This document shows positions 7,390-15,767 of a stretch of 64,000 bases of DNA, in pieces; positions within the stretch are counted from its first letter, which is position 1; the number at the start of each line of letters is the position of its first letter. A program made the position numbers and the translations under genes. The notes beneath the pieces were generated by a model that was given only the letters and a program-made list of their open reading frames with translations, searched no databases and was not told the DNA's origin. Source of the stretch: Methylibium sp. NZG (GTDB lineage: Bacteria > Pseudomonadota > Gammaproteobacteria > Burkholderiales > Burkholderiaceae_C); the NCBI GenBank assembly GCA_001263235.1, contig LGRD01000032.1:62001-126000 (forward strand). Direction: 5' to 3'.

Positions 7390-8502
7390 ATGTCCCAAGC
7401 CAAACCCGCCCCGCGCCGCAAGTTCCTGAGGCAAGCCGCCACCGGCGTGGCCGCCACGGGCGCGCTCGCCGCACCGATGGTGTCCAAGGCGCAGACGACG
7501 TCGCTGCGCTTCCAGAGCACCTGGCCGGCGAAAGACATCTTCCACGAGTACGCCAACGACTTCGCCAAGAAGGTCAACGACATGGCGGGCAGCCGCCTCA
7601 AGATCGAGGTGCTGCCCTCGGGCGCGGTGGTGCCGGCGTTCCAACTGCTCGAAGGCGTGGCCAAGGGCACGCTCGACGGCGGCCACGGTGTGGTGGCGTA
7701 CCACTACGGCAAGAACTCCGCGCTGGCGCTGTGGGGTTCGGGCCCGGCCTTCGGCATGGACCCGAACATGGTGCTGGCCTGGCACAACTACGGCGGCGGC
7801 AAGGCGCTGCTCGACGAGATCTACAAGAGCCTGAACCTCGACGTGGTCTCGTACCTGTACGGCCCGATGCCCACGCAGCCGTTCGGCTGGTTCAAGAAGC
7901 CGATCGCCAAGGTCGATGACATCAAGGGCGTCAAGTTCCGCACCGTGGGCCTCGCGGTGGACATGTACACCGAGATGGGTGCCGCAGTGAACCCGCTGCC
8001 CGGTGGCGAGATCGTGCCCGCGCTCGACCGCGGCCTGATCGACGGCGCCGAGTTCAACAACGCGACCTCCGACCGCCTGCTCGGCTTTCCCGACGTGGTG
8101 AAGAACTGCATGCTGCAGAGCTTCCACCAGAGCGGCGAGCAGTTCGAGATTCTGTTCAACAAGGGCAAGTACGACGGCCTGGCGGCTGAACTCAAGGCCG
8201 TGATCGACTACGCCGTGCAAGCCTCCAGCGCCGACATGAGCTGGAAGGCCGTGCAGCGCAATTCGCAGGACTACATCGAGTTGAAGAAGGCCGGCGTCAA
8301 GTTCTACAAGACGCCCGACGCGATCCTGCGCGCGCAATTGGATGCGTGGGACAAGATCATCGCCAAGAAGGGCGGCGAGAACGCGCTGTTCAAGAAGATC
8401 CTCGACAGCCAAAAGGCGTTTGCCGAGCGCGCCGGCGCGTGGCAAAACGACTACATGGTCGACTTCAAGATGGCCTACAACCACTACTTCGCCAAGAAGT
8501 AA
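7390..8502 (+). CDS. TRAP transporter substrate-binding protein (DctP/TakP-like)
   Basis: A 370-residue periplasmic binding protein of the COG4663 (mannitol/chloroaromatic, TakP-like) branch of TRAP receptors. These deliver organic acids, often 2-oxo acids, to a membrane permease driven by an ion gradient. The N-terminus has a twin-arginine-like signal (PRRKFLRQAATG, then a hydrophobic run and PMVSKAQ). Family marks include LRFQSTWPAKDIFHEY, the GHGVVAYHYGKN segment, KGVKFRTVGLA with its carboxylate-binding Arg, and PGGEIVPALDRGLIDGAEF. The start at 7390 has AAGGAGA upstream. It opens an operon with both permease subunits and a hydrolase. The actual ligand cannot be read from the sequence. 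Confidence 0.9.
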   Translation: MSQAKPAPRRKFLRQAATGVAATGALAAPMVSKAQTTSLRFQSTWPAKDIFHEYANDFAKKVNDMAGSRLKIEVLPSGAVVPAFQLLEGVAKGTLDGGHGVVAYHYGKNSALALWGSGPAFGMDPNMVLAWHNYGGGKALLDEIYKSLNLDVVSYLYGPMPTQPFGWFKKPIAKVDDIKGVKFRTVGLAVDMYTEMGAAVNPLPGGEIVPALDRGLIDGAEFNNATSDRLLGFPDVVKNCMLQSFHQSGEQFEILFNKGKYDGLAAELKAVIDYAVQASSADMSWKAVQRNSQDYIELKKAGVKFYKTPDAILRAQLDAWDKIIAKKGGENALFKKILDSQKAFAERAGAWQNDYMVDFKMAYNHYFAKK

Positions 8503-8525
8503 GTAGCGAGCGGCCTGCTGACGAG

Positions 8526-8568
8526 GGCCACCGGCCGGCGCGATCGGCCGGTGGCCTTTGCCCTTTTT
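8526..8568 (+). terminator. Hairpin terminator/attenuator inside the TRAP operon
   Basis: A perfect 12-bp stem (GGCCACCGGCCG at 8526-8537 with CGGCCGGTGGCC at 8545-8556) with a 7-nt loop is followed by TTTGCCC and five T. It lies between the binding protein and the small permease. Partial termination here would give more binding protein than permease, as in many transporter operons; the hairpin would also protect the upstream mRNA. Confidence 0.8.
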
Positions 8569-8599
8569 GGGGGGCGATGCAGGCGACTGAGGAAACTGA

Positions 8600-9220
8600 A
8601 TGCAGAAAGTCTTGCTGGCGGTAGACCGCCTCTCCACGTGGCTGGGCCAGTTCTTCGCCTGGACCATCGTGATCCTGACCTTGATGATCACTGGCGAGGT
8701 GTTCTCTCGCTACGTTCTGAACGAGCCGCACGACTGGGCGCTGAACGTGCAGATCATGCTGTACGGCACGCTGTTCATGATGGCCGGCGCCTACACACTG
8801 AGCAAGAACGGCCACGTTCGCGGCGACGTGCTGTACGGCTTCTTCCAGCCTCGCACGCAGGCCACCATCGACCTGGTGCTCTACATCCTGTTCTTCCTGC
8901 CCGGCATCGTGGCGCTCACCTATGCCGGCTGGACCTACGCCAACGAATCGCTGGCGATCCGCGAGAAGACCTTCTCGGCCACGCCGCTGCCGCTCTACCC
9001 GTTCAAGTTCGTCATCCCGATCTCCGGCGGCATGCTGCTGCTGCAAGGCTTCGTCGAGATCGTGCGCTGCATCACTTGCCTGCGTGACGGGCAGTGGCCC
9101 TCGCGCGAGCAGGACGTGGAGGAGGTCGACGTCGAAAAACTCAAGGAGATGGTGCACGTGAAGGACGAAGACATCGCCGCGCTCGACAAGTACGTGCCGC
9201 ACGCGGGGAGCACCAAGTGA
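8600..9220 (+). CDS. TRAP transporter small permease subunit (DctQ-like)
   Basis: A 206-residue protein with four predicted membrane helices (starting around LGQFFAWTIVILTLMITGEVF, then WALNVQIMLYGTLFMMAGAY, a hydrophobic stretch in the middle and one near VIPISGGMLLLQGFVEI). DctQ subunits support the large permease in the inner membrane. The family signature GHVRGDVLY after the second helix is present. The C-terminal 45 residues are charged and cytosolic (VEEVDVEKLKEM). GAGGA precedes the ATG. The stop overlaps the GTG start of the large permease by 4 nt, indicating translational coupling. Confidence 0.9.
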   Translation: MQKVLLAVDRLSTWLGQFFAWTIVILTLMITGEVFSRYVLNEPHDWALNVQIMLYGTLFMMAGAYTLSKNGHVRGDVLYGFFQPRTQATIDLVLYILFFLPGIVALTYAGWTYANESLAIREKTFSATPLPLYPFKFVIPISGGMLLLQGFVEIVRCITCLRDGQWPSREQDVEEVDVEKLKEMVHVKDEDIAALDKYVPHAGSTK

Positions 9221-11256
9221 AGGTAAGAAAAGAGTTGTGGTTCGGCTTCGTCATCATGGGGCTGATCATCCTGGGCACCGTGGTGATGCTGCTGTCGGCC
9301 GAAAAGCTCACCAACGGCCACCTCGGCCTGATGATGCTGTCGCTGGTGGTCGTGGCCATCATGCTCGGCTTCCCCACCGCGTTCACGCTGATGGGCATGG
9401 GCATGCTGTTCACCTGGCTGGCCTACGAACGCAGTGCCACCAAAACGCTCGACCTGATGGTGCAGTCGGCGTTCAAGGTGATGAGCAACGACGTGCTCAT
9501 CTCGATCCCGCTGTTCGTCTTCATGGGCTACCTGGTCGAGCGCGCCAACCTGATCGAAAAGCTCTTCAAGAGCCTGCACCTGGCGCTCGCGCGGGTGCCG
9601 GGTTCGCTGGCGGTGGCCACGTTGTTCACGTGTGCGGTGTTCGCCACCGCCACCGGCATCGTCGGCGCGGTCGTCACGCTGATGGGGCTGCTGGCATTCC
9701 CGCAGATGCTCAAGGGCGGCTACGACGTTCGCTTGTCGGCTGGCGCCATCACGGCGGGCGGCTGCCTGGGCATCCTGATCCCGCCGTCGGTGATGTTGAT
9801 TGTTTATGGCGCCACGGCCGGCGTGTCGGTGGTGCAGTTGTACGCGGGCGCGTTCTTCCCCGGCATCATGCTGGCCGGGCTGTACATCCTGTACGTGGTC
9901 GTCGTGGCCTGGCTCAAGCCGTCGCTGGCGCCGCCGCTGTCGGCCGAGGCGCGTTTCGTCAAGCTGCCCGAGATGACGCAGCGCATCGCCGACACGGTGT
10001 CCAACCGCGCCCTGCCGGCACTGGCTGGGGCGTTGAAAGGCTCGCGCAACCTCGGTGTGTCTACCGACTATGTGCTCAAGCAACTCGGCATCGCGTTGTT
10101 GCCAGCGCTGTTGTTCGCCGCAGTCGCCACACTGTCCTACCGTTCGGCCACGGCGCCGCTCGATCCCGCTGACATCGTGCAAGCCACTGGCGGCGCGCTC
10201 GCCGAGCCGGGCGGTGGCGTGCAGGAGCCGCCGGGTTCGGGCGCTCCGGCGGCCGGCGGTCTGCAAGAGCCGCCGTCGGCGGGCGGGCTGAGAGAGCCTC
10301 CCAGTGCGGCAGGCGGCCTGCAGGAGCCGCCCAGTGCGGGTGGCTTGAAGGAGCCGCCCGGGGCAGGCGGCCTGGCAGAACCTCCCGGCGCCGGCGGCCT
10401 GAGGGAGCCCCCCGGTGCAGTGGCTGGCGGCGGTTTGCGCGAGCCTCCCGGCGCGTCCGCGGGGTCAACCGCGCAGGTGCCGGCAGCCGCGCTTGAGCGC
10501 CGCGAGGCGAGCGCGAATTTCTGGATCGGCTTCGGCGTCGGCCTGGCCGCGCTGGTGGCGTTCTACGGCATCCTGAGCTTCCAGCGGCTCGAAATCTTCA
10601 AGATGCTGCTGGCCAGCTTCTTCCCGCTGCTGATCCTGATTCTGGCGGTGCTCGGCTCGATCGTCTTCGGCCTGGCCACGCCCACCGAGGCGGCGGCCGT
10701 CGGCGCATTCGGCGGCTTGCTGCTGGCCGCAGCCTACAAGCAGCTCAACATGCGGGTGGTCAAGGAGTCGGTGTTCCTCACCGCCAAGACCAGCGCGATG
10801 GTGTGCTGGCTGTTCGTCGGCAGCGCCATCTTCTCGGCCGCATTTGCGTTGCTGGGCGGGCAGGAACTGGTCGAGCGTTGGGTGATGAGCATGAACCTCA
10901 CCAAGACCGAGTTCCTCGTGCTCAGCCAGGTCATCATCTTCATCCTCGGCTGGCCGCTGGAGTGGACCGAGATCATCGTGATCTTCATGCCCATCTTCAT
11001 CCCGCTGCTCGACAACTTCGGCGTCGACCCGCTGTTCTTCGGCCTGCTGGTGGCGCTGAACCTGCAAACCGCGTTCCTGAGCCCGCCTGTTGCGATGGCG
11101 GCGTTCTACCTCAAGGGCGTGAGCCCGCCGCATGTGACGTTGAACCAGATTTTCGCTGGCATGTTGCCCTTCATGGGCATCCAGGTGTTTGCGATCTTCC
11201 TGCTGTACCAGTTCCCGGCCATCGGGCTGTGGTTGCCGCAGGTGCTGTACAAATGA
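9217..11256 (+). CDS. TRAP transporter large permease subunit (DctM-like) with repeat insertion
   Basis: A 679-residue protein, against about 430 for a standard DctM. The N-terminal third has the usual DctM helices, including AGGCLGILIPPSVMLIVYG. After AWLKPSLAPP comes an extra region of roughly 200 residues. It contains one additional hydrophobic segment (QLGIALLPALLFAAVATL) and then a low-complexity stretch (residues about 325-420) built of GGLxEPPGA/SA units. The DctM fold resumes at FWIGFGVGLAALVAFY and includes IVFGLATPTEAAAVGAFGG and LEWTEIIVIFMPIFIPLL. The GTG start overlaps the dctQ stop. Longer DctM proteins exist in COG4664, but the Pro/Glu repeat is unusual. The inner-membrane transport role should stand. 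Confidence 0.9.
   Translation: MKVRKELWFGFVIMGLIILGTVVMLLSAEKLTNGHLGLMMLSLVVVAIMLGFPTAFTLMGMGMLFTWLAYERSATKTLDLMVQSAFKVMSNDVLISIPLFVFMGYLVERANLIEKLFKSLHLALARVPGSLAVATLFTCAVFATATGIVGAVVTLMGLLAFPQMLKGGYDVRLSAGAITAGGCLGILIPPSVMLIVYGATAGVSVVQLYAGAFFPGIMLAGLYILYVVVVAWLKPSLAPPLSAEARFVKLPEMTQRIADTVSNRALPALAGALKGSRNLGVSTDYVLKQLGIALLPALLFAAVATLSYRSATAPLDPADIVQATGGALAEPGGGVQEPPGSGAPAAGGLQEPPSAGGLREPPSAAGGLQEPPSAGGLKEPPGAGGLAEPPGAGGLREPPGAVAGGGLREPPGASAGSTAQVPAAALERREASANFWIGFGVGLAALVAFYGILSFQRLEIFKMLLASFFPLLILILAVLGSIVFGLATPTEAAAVGAFGGLLLAAAYKQLNMRVVKESVFLTAKTSAMVCWLFVGSAIFSAAFALLGGQELVERWVMSMNLTKTEFLVLSQVIIFILGWPLEWTEIIVIFMPIFIPLLDNFGVDPLFFGLLVALNLQTAFLSPPVAMAAFYLKGVSPPHVTLNQIFAGMLPFMGIQVFAIFLLYQFPAIGLWLPQVLYK
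10219..10455 (+). repeat. In-frame degenerate repeat coding GGLxEPP units
   Basis: Eight EPP motifs in about 80 residues of the large TRAP permease, mostly as 27-bp units coding GGLxEPP(S/G)A, with occasional 3- or 6-bp extra spacers. The unit length is a multiple of three throughout, so copy number could change without frameshift. Third-codon-position differences between copies show that it is not brand new. Confidence 0.92.
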
Positions 11257-11260
11257 CGGC

Positions 11261-12238
11261 ATGCACGCCGGAGACACGCCTCGCAACTTGAACCCTGACG
11301 CCGCCGCAGGCCCCGGCAGCTTCCAGCTGCCGGGCCTGACCGTGTTGGAGCGCGGCTGGCTGTCGTCCAACAACATCGTGCTGCACGGCGCGCCGGGCGA
11401 GGGCGCCACGCTGGTGGACAGCGGCCACTGCGTGCATGCCGCGCAGACGCTGGCGCTGCTGCGCCACGCGCTGCATGGGCAGGCGCTGGTGCGCGTCGTC
11501 AACACGCACCTGCATTCCGACCACTGCGGCGGCAACGCCACCTTGCAGCGCGAGTTCGGCGTGCCGGTCAGCGTGCCCGCAGCGTCGTTCGCTGCGGTGC
11601 AAGCCTGGGACGAAGACGCGCTGAGCTACCGAAACACCGGCCAGCGCTGCGATCGCTTCACGGCGCAGGCGGCGCTGAACCCTGGCGAGGTGCTGCAAGT
11701 CGGCGCGCGCCGCTGGCAGGCATTGGCCGCGCCCGGGCACGACCCCGAGTCGCTGGTGCTGTTCGACGCGCAGGACGGCGTGCTGATCTCGGCCGACGCG
11801 CTGTGGGAGAACGGCTTCGGCGTCGTGTTTCCCGAGCTGGAGGGCATCGCCGCCTTCGCCGACGTGGCTGCCGTGCTCGACATGATCGAGCGGCTGCCGG
11901 TGCGCGTGGTCATCCCGGGCCACGGTGCGCCGTTCAGCGACGTGAGCGGTGCGCTGCGTCGCGCCCGCACGCGCCTGGCCGGCCAGCGCGCCGACCCCGC
12001 CCGCCACGCACGGCATGCCGCCAAGGTGATGATCAAGTACCACGTGATGGAAGAGCGCTCGCAGCCTTGGCAGGCGCTCATCGCATGGACGGTGGCAACG
12101 CCGCTGTTCGACGGCGTCTGGCAGCGCTTTGCACAGCGCGATGCGAGCACTGCGAGCGCGTGGTGCGAGCAACTGACGCACGAGCTCGTCGGCAGCGGCG
12201 CGTTGCGCCTGCTCGACGATGTCGTGCACGACGCGTGA
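11261..12238 (+). CDS. Metallo-beta-lactamase-fold hydrolase
   Basis: A 325-residue protein with the MBL-fold metal motif HLHSDHCGG (His-x-His-x-Asp-His) near residue 80, the downstream His in APGHDPESLVLF, the Asp in LISADALW and a last His in VIPGHGAPF. These are the ligands for a two-metal centre. The family hydrolyses thioesters, lactones, glyoxalase intermediates and many other substrates, so the reaction is not predictable. It starts 4 nt after the TRAP permease stop and clearly belongs to that operon, suggesting it acts on the imported compound or a derivative such as a CoA thioester or lactone. No signal peptide: cytoplasmic. Confidence 0.85.
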   Translation: MHAGDTPRNLNPDAAAGPGSFQLPGLTVLERGWLSSNNIVLHGAPGEGATLVDSGHCVHAAQTLALLRHALHGQALVRVVNTHLHSDHCGGNATLQREFGVPVSVPAASFAAVQAWDEDALSYRNTGQRCDRFTAQAALNPGEVLQVGARRWQALAAPGHDPESLVLFDAQDGVLISADALWENGFGVVFPELEGIAAFADVAAVLDMIERLPVRVVIPGHGAPFSDVSGALRRARTRLAGQRADPARHARHAAKVMIKYHVMEERSQPWQALIAWTVATPLFDGVWQRFAQRDASTASAWCEQLTHELVGSGALRLLDDVVHDA

Positions 12239-12473
12239 GCGGCTGGCGTTTCTCTGATGCGCGCGCAAGCTCCGCCGACGTGAGCTGAGGTCTGCGCGCT
12301 GCGCGGATCGCCGCTACCCGAGGCATGCGGCGCCGACGCTCAACACAACACAGCCCGTCGCGTTGCCCCGCAGCGCATGCCTGCGGTGGTGCAGCCCGTC
12401 GCGTGCGGCTGGCGCCTGGGGCCAAGCGACGTAGAGTGTGGCTTCACCCCAGCCCGCCGCGCACGACTGCACC

Positions 12474-13934
12474 ATGGCCGCCTCTTCATCGACACCCCCC
12501 AGGCTCTGGCAGCGCATTGCCAGCGCGGCGGTGCGCTTCTTCCATGCGTACGGCAACTGGCTGGTCAGCATCAGCTGGAAGCGGTTCCTGCTGTTGTCCC
12601 TGCTGCTGTTGATGTCGACCGCGCTGCTGGACGACCTGCCACCGTTCTCGTGGAAGATCAGCGAGACGGTCGTGCCCGCGTCGCCGCGCAAGGAGAGCAA
12701 GGTGTCGAAGACGGCTGCGTCGGCGCCGAGCCCCATTGTCAAGATCGAAGACGCCGACAAGGGAACGCTCGAGATCTCCATCGGCCAGGACGGCGTGCGC
12801 GTCAAGCGCCTGCCACTCGGCAGCCCGGCCGTCGCGCAGGGCGCTTCTGCCCCGACCGCGGTGGCGGGGTCGTCGGCTGCCGATCGCGGCGTGCTCATCT
12901 GGCGGCCCGAGGGCGCCACCGGCGAAGTGGCCCGTGAGGTGCTGGCCGACCTGCGCAGCGAAATCGGCGACGCGCTGGAAGAAGCGGAGCGCCAGGCCGA
13001 GCGCGACGCGGCCGAGGCCCGGCGTGTCGGCACCGCGGCTTCGGCGGGCGCAGCCCAGGCCCAGCGCGAAGCCAGCGAGGCCATCGAGGCCAAGCGCGAC
13101 GTCGTCGAGGCGCTGCGCGACGTGTCGGCCGCCGCGGGCGCACCGCGCGGCCGCACCGTCACCGTTCGCCTGGGCGACTCGTTGCCCAACATCGCGATGC
13201 TGTGGATCGTCGCCTCGATCATCCTGAAGATCACCTACAAGGGCCGCATGCAGGCCGAGGTGAAGGCCGCGCAGGCGACCGAGACGGCCGAGTCCGAGTC
13301 GCTCAAGCGGCAGGTGGTCGAGGCCCGCATGGCGGCGATGCAGGCGCAAGTGGAGCCGCACTTTCTGTTCAACACGCTGGCCAGCATCGACCACCTGATC
13401 GAGACCGACCCGCCGCGCGCCAGCACGATGCAAAAGAACCTGATCGCGCTGCTGCGCGCGAGCATGCCCACGCTGCGCGACGCACAACCCAGCGCGCACA
13501 ACCTGGGCCGCGAGATGGCGGTCATCAAGCCTTACTTGGAGATTTTGAAAGTGCGCATGGAAGAGCGTCTGCAGTTCGACGTGAACGTGCCCGAGGGCCT
13601 GCTGTCGGCCGAGTTCCCGTCGATGATGGTGCAGTCGCTGGTCGAGAACGCGGTCAAGCACGGCCTGGAGCCCAAGGCAGAGGGCGGGCGCTTGTCGGTC
13701 AAGGCCGAGATCATCCACGGCAAGCTCGCCGTCACGGTGGCGGACACCGGGCTGGGCTTTGGCAAGGCCGCGACGGCGGGCACCGGCACCGGGCTGGCCA
13801 ACATCCGCGAGCGGCTCAAGCTGCTCTACGGCGGCAAGGCGTCGATCACCGTTGGCGAAAACACACCCGGCGGCACGGTCGTGACCTTGACGGTGCCCTA
13901 TGTGGCTCAGGCCCACGAAGGAGACATGACATGA
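12474..13934 (+). CDS. LytS/YpdA-type sensor histidine kinase
   Basis: A 486-residue membrane sensor kinase. One helix lies at residues about 37-53 (FLLLSLLLLMSTALL) and another at about 240-255, with some 185 residues between them that are probably periplasmic. That region contains an Ala/Glu/Arg-rich stretch (residues about 160-215) predicted to form a coiled coil. The kinase core is of the His_kinase/HATPase type: phospho-acceptor His296 in EPHFLFNTLAS, N-box VENAVKHGLEP and G-box GTGTGLANIRERL. It lacks the multi-helix 5TM-LYT input domain of true LytS, so its signal is unknown. Its stop overlaps the response-regulator start by 4 nt. Confidence 0.9.
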   Translation: MAASSSTPPRLWQRIASAAVRFFHAYGNWLVSISWKRFLLLSLLLLMSTALLDDLPPFSWKISETVVPASPRKESKVSKTAASAPSPIVKIEDADKGTLEISIGQDGVRVKRLPLGSPAVAQGASAPTAVAGSSAADRGVLIWRPEGATGEVAREVLADLRSEIGDALEEAERQAERDAAEARRVGTAASAGAAQAQREASEAIEAKRDVVEALRDVSAAAGAPRGRTVTVRLGDSLPNIAMLWIVASIILKITYKGRMQAEVKAAQATETAESESLKRQVVEARMAAMQAQVEPHFLFNTLASIDHLIETDPPRASTMQKNLIALLRASMPTLRDAQPSAHNLGREMAVIKPYLEILKVRMEERLQFDVNVPEGLLSAEFPSMMVQSLVENAVKHGLEPKAEGGRLSVKAEIIHGKLAVTVADTGLGFGKAATAGTGTGLANIRERLKLLYGGKASITVGENTPGGTVVTLTVPYVAQAHEGDMT

Positions 13935-14827
13935 CACACGTGCGCGCCCTGATCGCCGACGACGAACGCCTGATGCGCGAGCAATTGCGCGCGCGCCTGG
14001 CCGAGGTCTGGCCCGAGCTGCAGATCGTTGCCGAAGCGCGCAACGGGCAAGAGGCGCTGCAACTCACCGAACAGCACCGGCCCGAACTCGTGTTTCTCGA
14101 CATCCGCATGCCCGGCATGACCGGCGTGGAGGCCGCGCGCGCGATCGCGCAGCTGCCGACCTTCGACGACGCGCCCGACGGCTGGCCCGGCTGCGAGGTG
14201 GTCTTCATCACCGCCTACGACCAGTACGCCGTCGAGGCCTTCGAGCAAGGCGCGGTCGACTACGTGCTGAAGCCGGCCGAGCGCGAGCGGCTGCTGGTGA
14301 CGGTGGCGCGCATCAAGAAGCGCTTGGCCCAGCGCCGCGCCGACTCGGCCGGCGACGGTGCGAGTGCCAACGACGGCGCCGCTGGCGTCGCCGGCAGTGG
14401 CGCTGTTGGCGAGGCCTCTGGCGAGGCCGCTGGCGGCAGCGTCGCCCACATGCAGCAACTGCTGCAGCAACTCAACCGCCACATGAACCCGGCCGCCGCG
14501 CCGCCGCTGCGCTGGATCCAGGCCACGATCGGCCAGAGCATCCAGATGATCCCGGTCGAAGACGTGCTCTTCTTCATCTCCGACGAGAAGTACACCCGCG
14601 TGCAGACCGCCACGCTGGAGGCGCTGATCCGCAAGCCCATCAAGGAGCTGCTCGACGAGCTCGACGCCGACCTGTTCTGGCAGATCCACCGCTCCACCCT
14701 TGTCAACACACGTGCCATTGCGGGCGTCAGCCGCGACATGCGCGGGCGGCAAATGGTGAGCGTGAAGGGTCACCCCGAGAAACTCGAAGTCAGCCGCAGC
14801 TTCGCGGGGTTGTTCAAGGGAATGTAG
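13931..14827 (+). CDS. LytTR-family response regulator
   Basis: A 298-residue regulator. The receiver domain (1 to about 130) has the acidic pair in IADDE, phospho-acceptor Asp57 in VFLDIRMPG, the Thr/Ala switch in FITAYDQYAV and Lys in YVLKPAERERL. A Gly/Ala/Ser-rich linker (about 138-175) leads to a LytTR DNA-binding domain (about 195-298) with DVLFFISDEKYTRV and FWQIHRSTLVN. It is the direct partner of the upstream kinase, with AAGGAG before the ATG. LytTR regulators bind pairs of short direct repeats; no target is identifiable here. Confidence 0.93.
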   Translation: MTHVRALIADDERLMREQLRARLAEVWPELQIVAEARNGQEALQLTEQHRPELVFLDIRMPGMTGVEAARAIAQLPTFDDAPDGWPGCEVVFITAYDQYAVEAFEQGAVDYVLKPAERERLLVTVARIKKRLAQRRADSAGDGASANDGAAGVAGSGAVGEASGEAAGGSVAHMQQLLQQLNRHMNPAAAPPLRWIQATIGQSIQMIPVEDVLFFISDEKYTRVQTATLEALIRKPIKELLDELDADLFWQIHRSTLVNTRAIAGVSRDMRGRQMVSVKGHPEKLEVSRSFAGLFKGM

Positions 14828-14839
14828 GGCGGAGCGCGG

Positions 14840-15100
14840 CTACCCCAGCAGCTTGTCGTATTCCGAGTGGCTGCCGATCCAGAACCACTGAACCCCATCG
14901 GCAACTGGAACGCCCAGCGCCCGGTAGTGAAGCCCGACACGGACGCTGAAGTAGCGCCCGCCGGCAACAGATTTGAACTGCAGAGAAGGATGCGACGTGT
15001 TCTCGCGAAGCAAGGCGTAGTTCCGGTGCGCAAGGGCCTGAACTTCGGGAGGCAACCCTTCCAGGCATTGCCAGAAGCGACTCGAAGCAAAGTGCTTCAA
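14840..15100 (-). CDS. RelE/ParE-family toxin
   Basis: An 86-residue protein of the RelE/ParE superfamily. The pattern LPPEVQALAHRNYALLREN, then LQFKSVAGGRYFSVRVGLHYRAL and the final WIGSHSEYDKLL is typical of the family branch with a C-terminal HSEYD motif. These toxins are mRNA interferases or gyrase poisons neutralised by the adjacent antitoxin. The start is TTG, and TTGA overlaps the antitoxin stop by 4 nt, so translation is coupled. It converges on the LytTR gene with only 12 nt between stops. Confidence 0.85.
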   Translation of the reverse strand: MKHFASSRFWQCLEGLPPEVQALAHRNYALLRENTSHPSLQFKSVAGGRYFSVRVGLHYRALGVPVADGVQWFWIGSHSEYDKLLG

Positions 15101-15297
15101 ATCTCGCGCGATTTACCGGCCTCGTACTCGGCAAGCGCTTCGGCGGCGAGCGCATCAAGCTTGCCCGCGCTGGCATCAGCCTCCAGCTGAGCATCCCAGG
15201 CCGCAGCGTCGAACTCGGCGAACCAGCGACGGAACTCTGCGAGTTCACTGGGGGGCAAACCTTCAACCGCTTTTTCGATGGACTGCACATTTCCCAT
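15097..15297 (-). CDS. Antitoxin partner of the RelE/ParE-like toxin
   Basis: A 66-residue acidic protein (SIEKAVEGLPPSELAEFRRWF..., then LDALAAEALAEYEAGKSREI). Short helical antitoxins of this kind usually precede HSEYD-type RelE toxins. A strong AAGGAG precedes the ATG at 15297. It overlaps the toxin by 4 nt in antitoxin-first order. There is no obvious DNA-binding domain, so self-repression may be weak or done by the complex. Confidence 0.8.
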   Translation of the reverse strand: MGNVQSIEKAVEGLPPSELAEFRRWFAEFDAAAWDAQLEADASAGKLDALAAEALAEYEAGKSREI

Positions 15298-15341
15298 GGC
15301 ACGACTCCTTCTCAGCGCACAAGGATACAAGGAGTTGCTGC

Positions 15342-15560
15342 TCAACCCACCACCCACAACCCATCCACCTGGCGCGCCCGGCCCAGCGCTGCCAGCGCTT
15401 CCAGAATCTGCGGAATGCGCCGCTTCCAGGGGCCGCGGCCGGTGAACTGGGCTTCGATGTTTTGTAGCGTGATGGGGCGGCCGGTGCTGGTGAGCAGGTC
15501 GGCGATGGCGCGCATTTGTTCGGGCAGAGCGTTGGGCCAGGGGCGTTTGGCGGTCGTCAC
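15342..15560 (-). CDS. Small winged-helix-like hypothetical protein
   Basis: A possible 72-residue protein from a GTG start. The pattern LPEQMRAIADLLTSTGRPIT, then IEAQF and KRRIPQILEALAALGRARQ followed by DGLWVVG reads like a small winged-helix domain. It resembles the C-terminal end of larger DNA methyltransferase- or helicase-type proteins, so it could be a free-standing domain or a remnant. It lies 44 nt upstream of the antitoxin on the same strand and could be a third member of that unit. No specific family is claimed. Confidence 0.45.
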   Translation of the reverse strand: MTTAKRPWPNALPEQMRAIADLLTSTGRPITLQNIEAQFTGRGPWKRRIPQILEALAALGRARQVDGLWVVG

Positions 15561-15767
15561 CGTCGCCGCCGGGCCGGCCGGCAGCGGCGGGCGTCGGGAG
15601 CATCGTCACACGATCGATGATAGGCGCTGCGGGTGCCCGCGAGCGTCTTGCAGCGGCTCCGCCGCTGCGCGCGAGATGTGCGGTTTTCACCGCCCATTTC
15701 CAGCGTCTGCCCTGTTTCCCCGGTGCTGAAATGACCGGTCGAAACCCCCACGCCCGAAAGCCCCACC

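Noticed and set aside
12239-12473. Possible small gene between the MBL hydrolase and the kinase
   Set aside because: Open frames here are Arg/Pro/Ala-rich without a ribosome site or a start consistent with neighbours. It is treated as intergenic.
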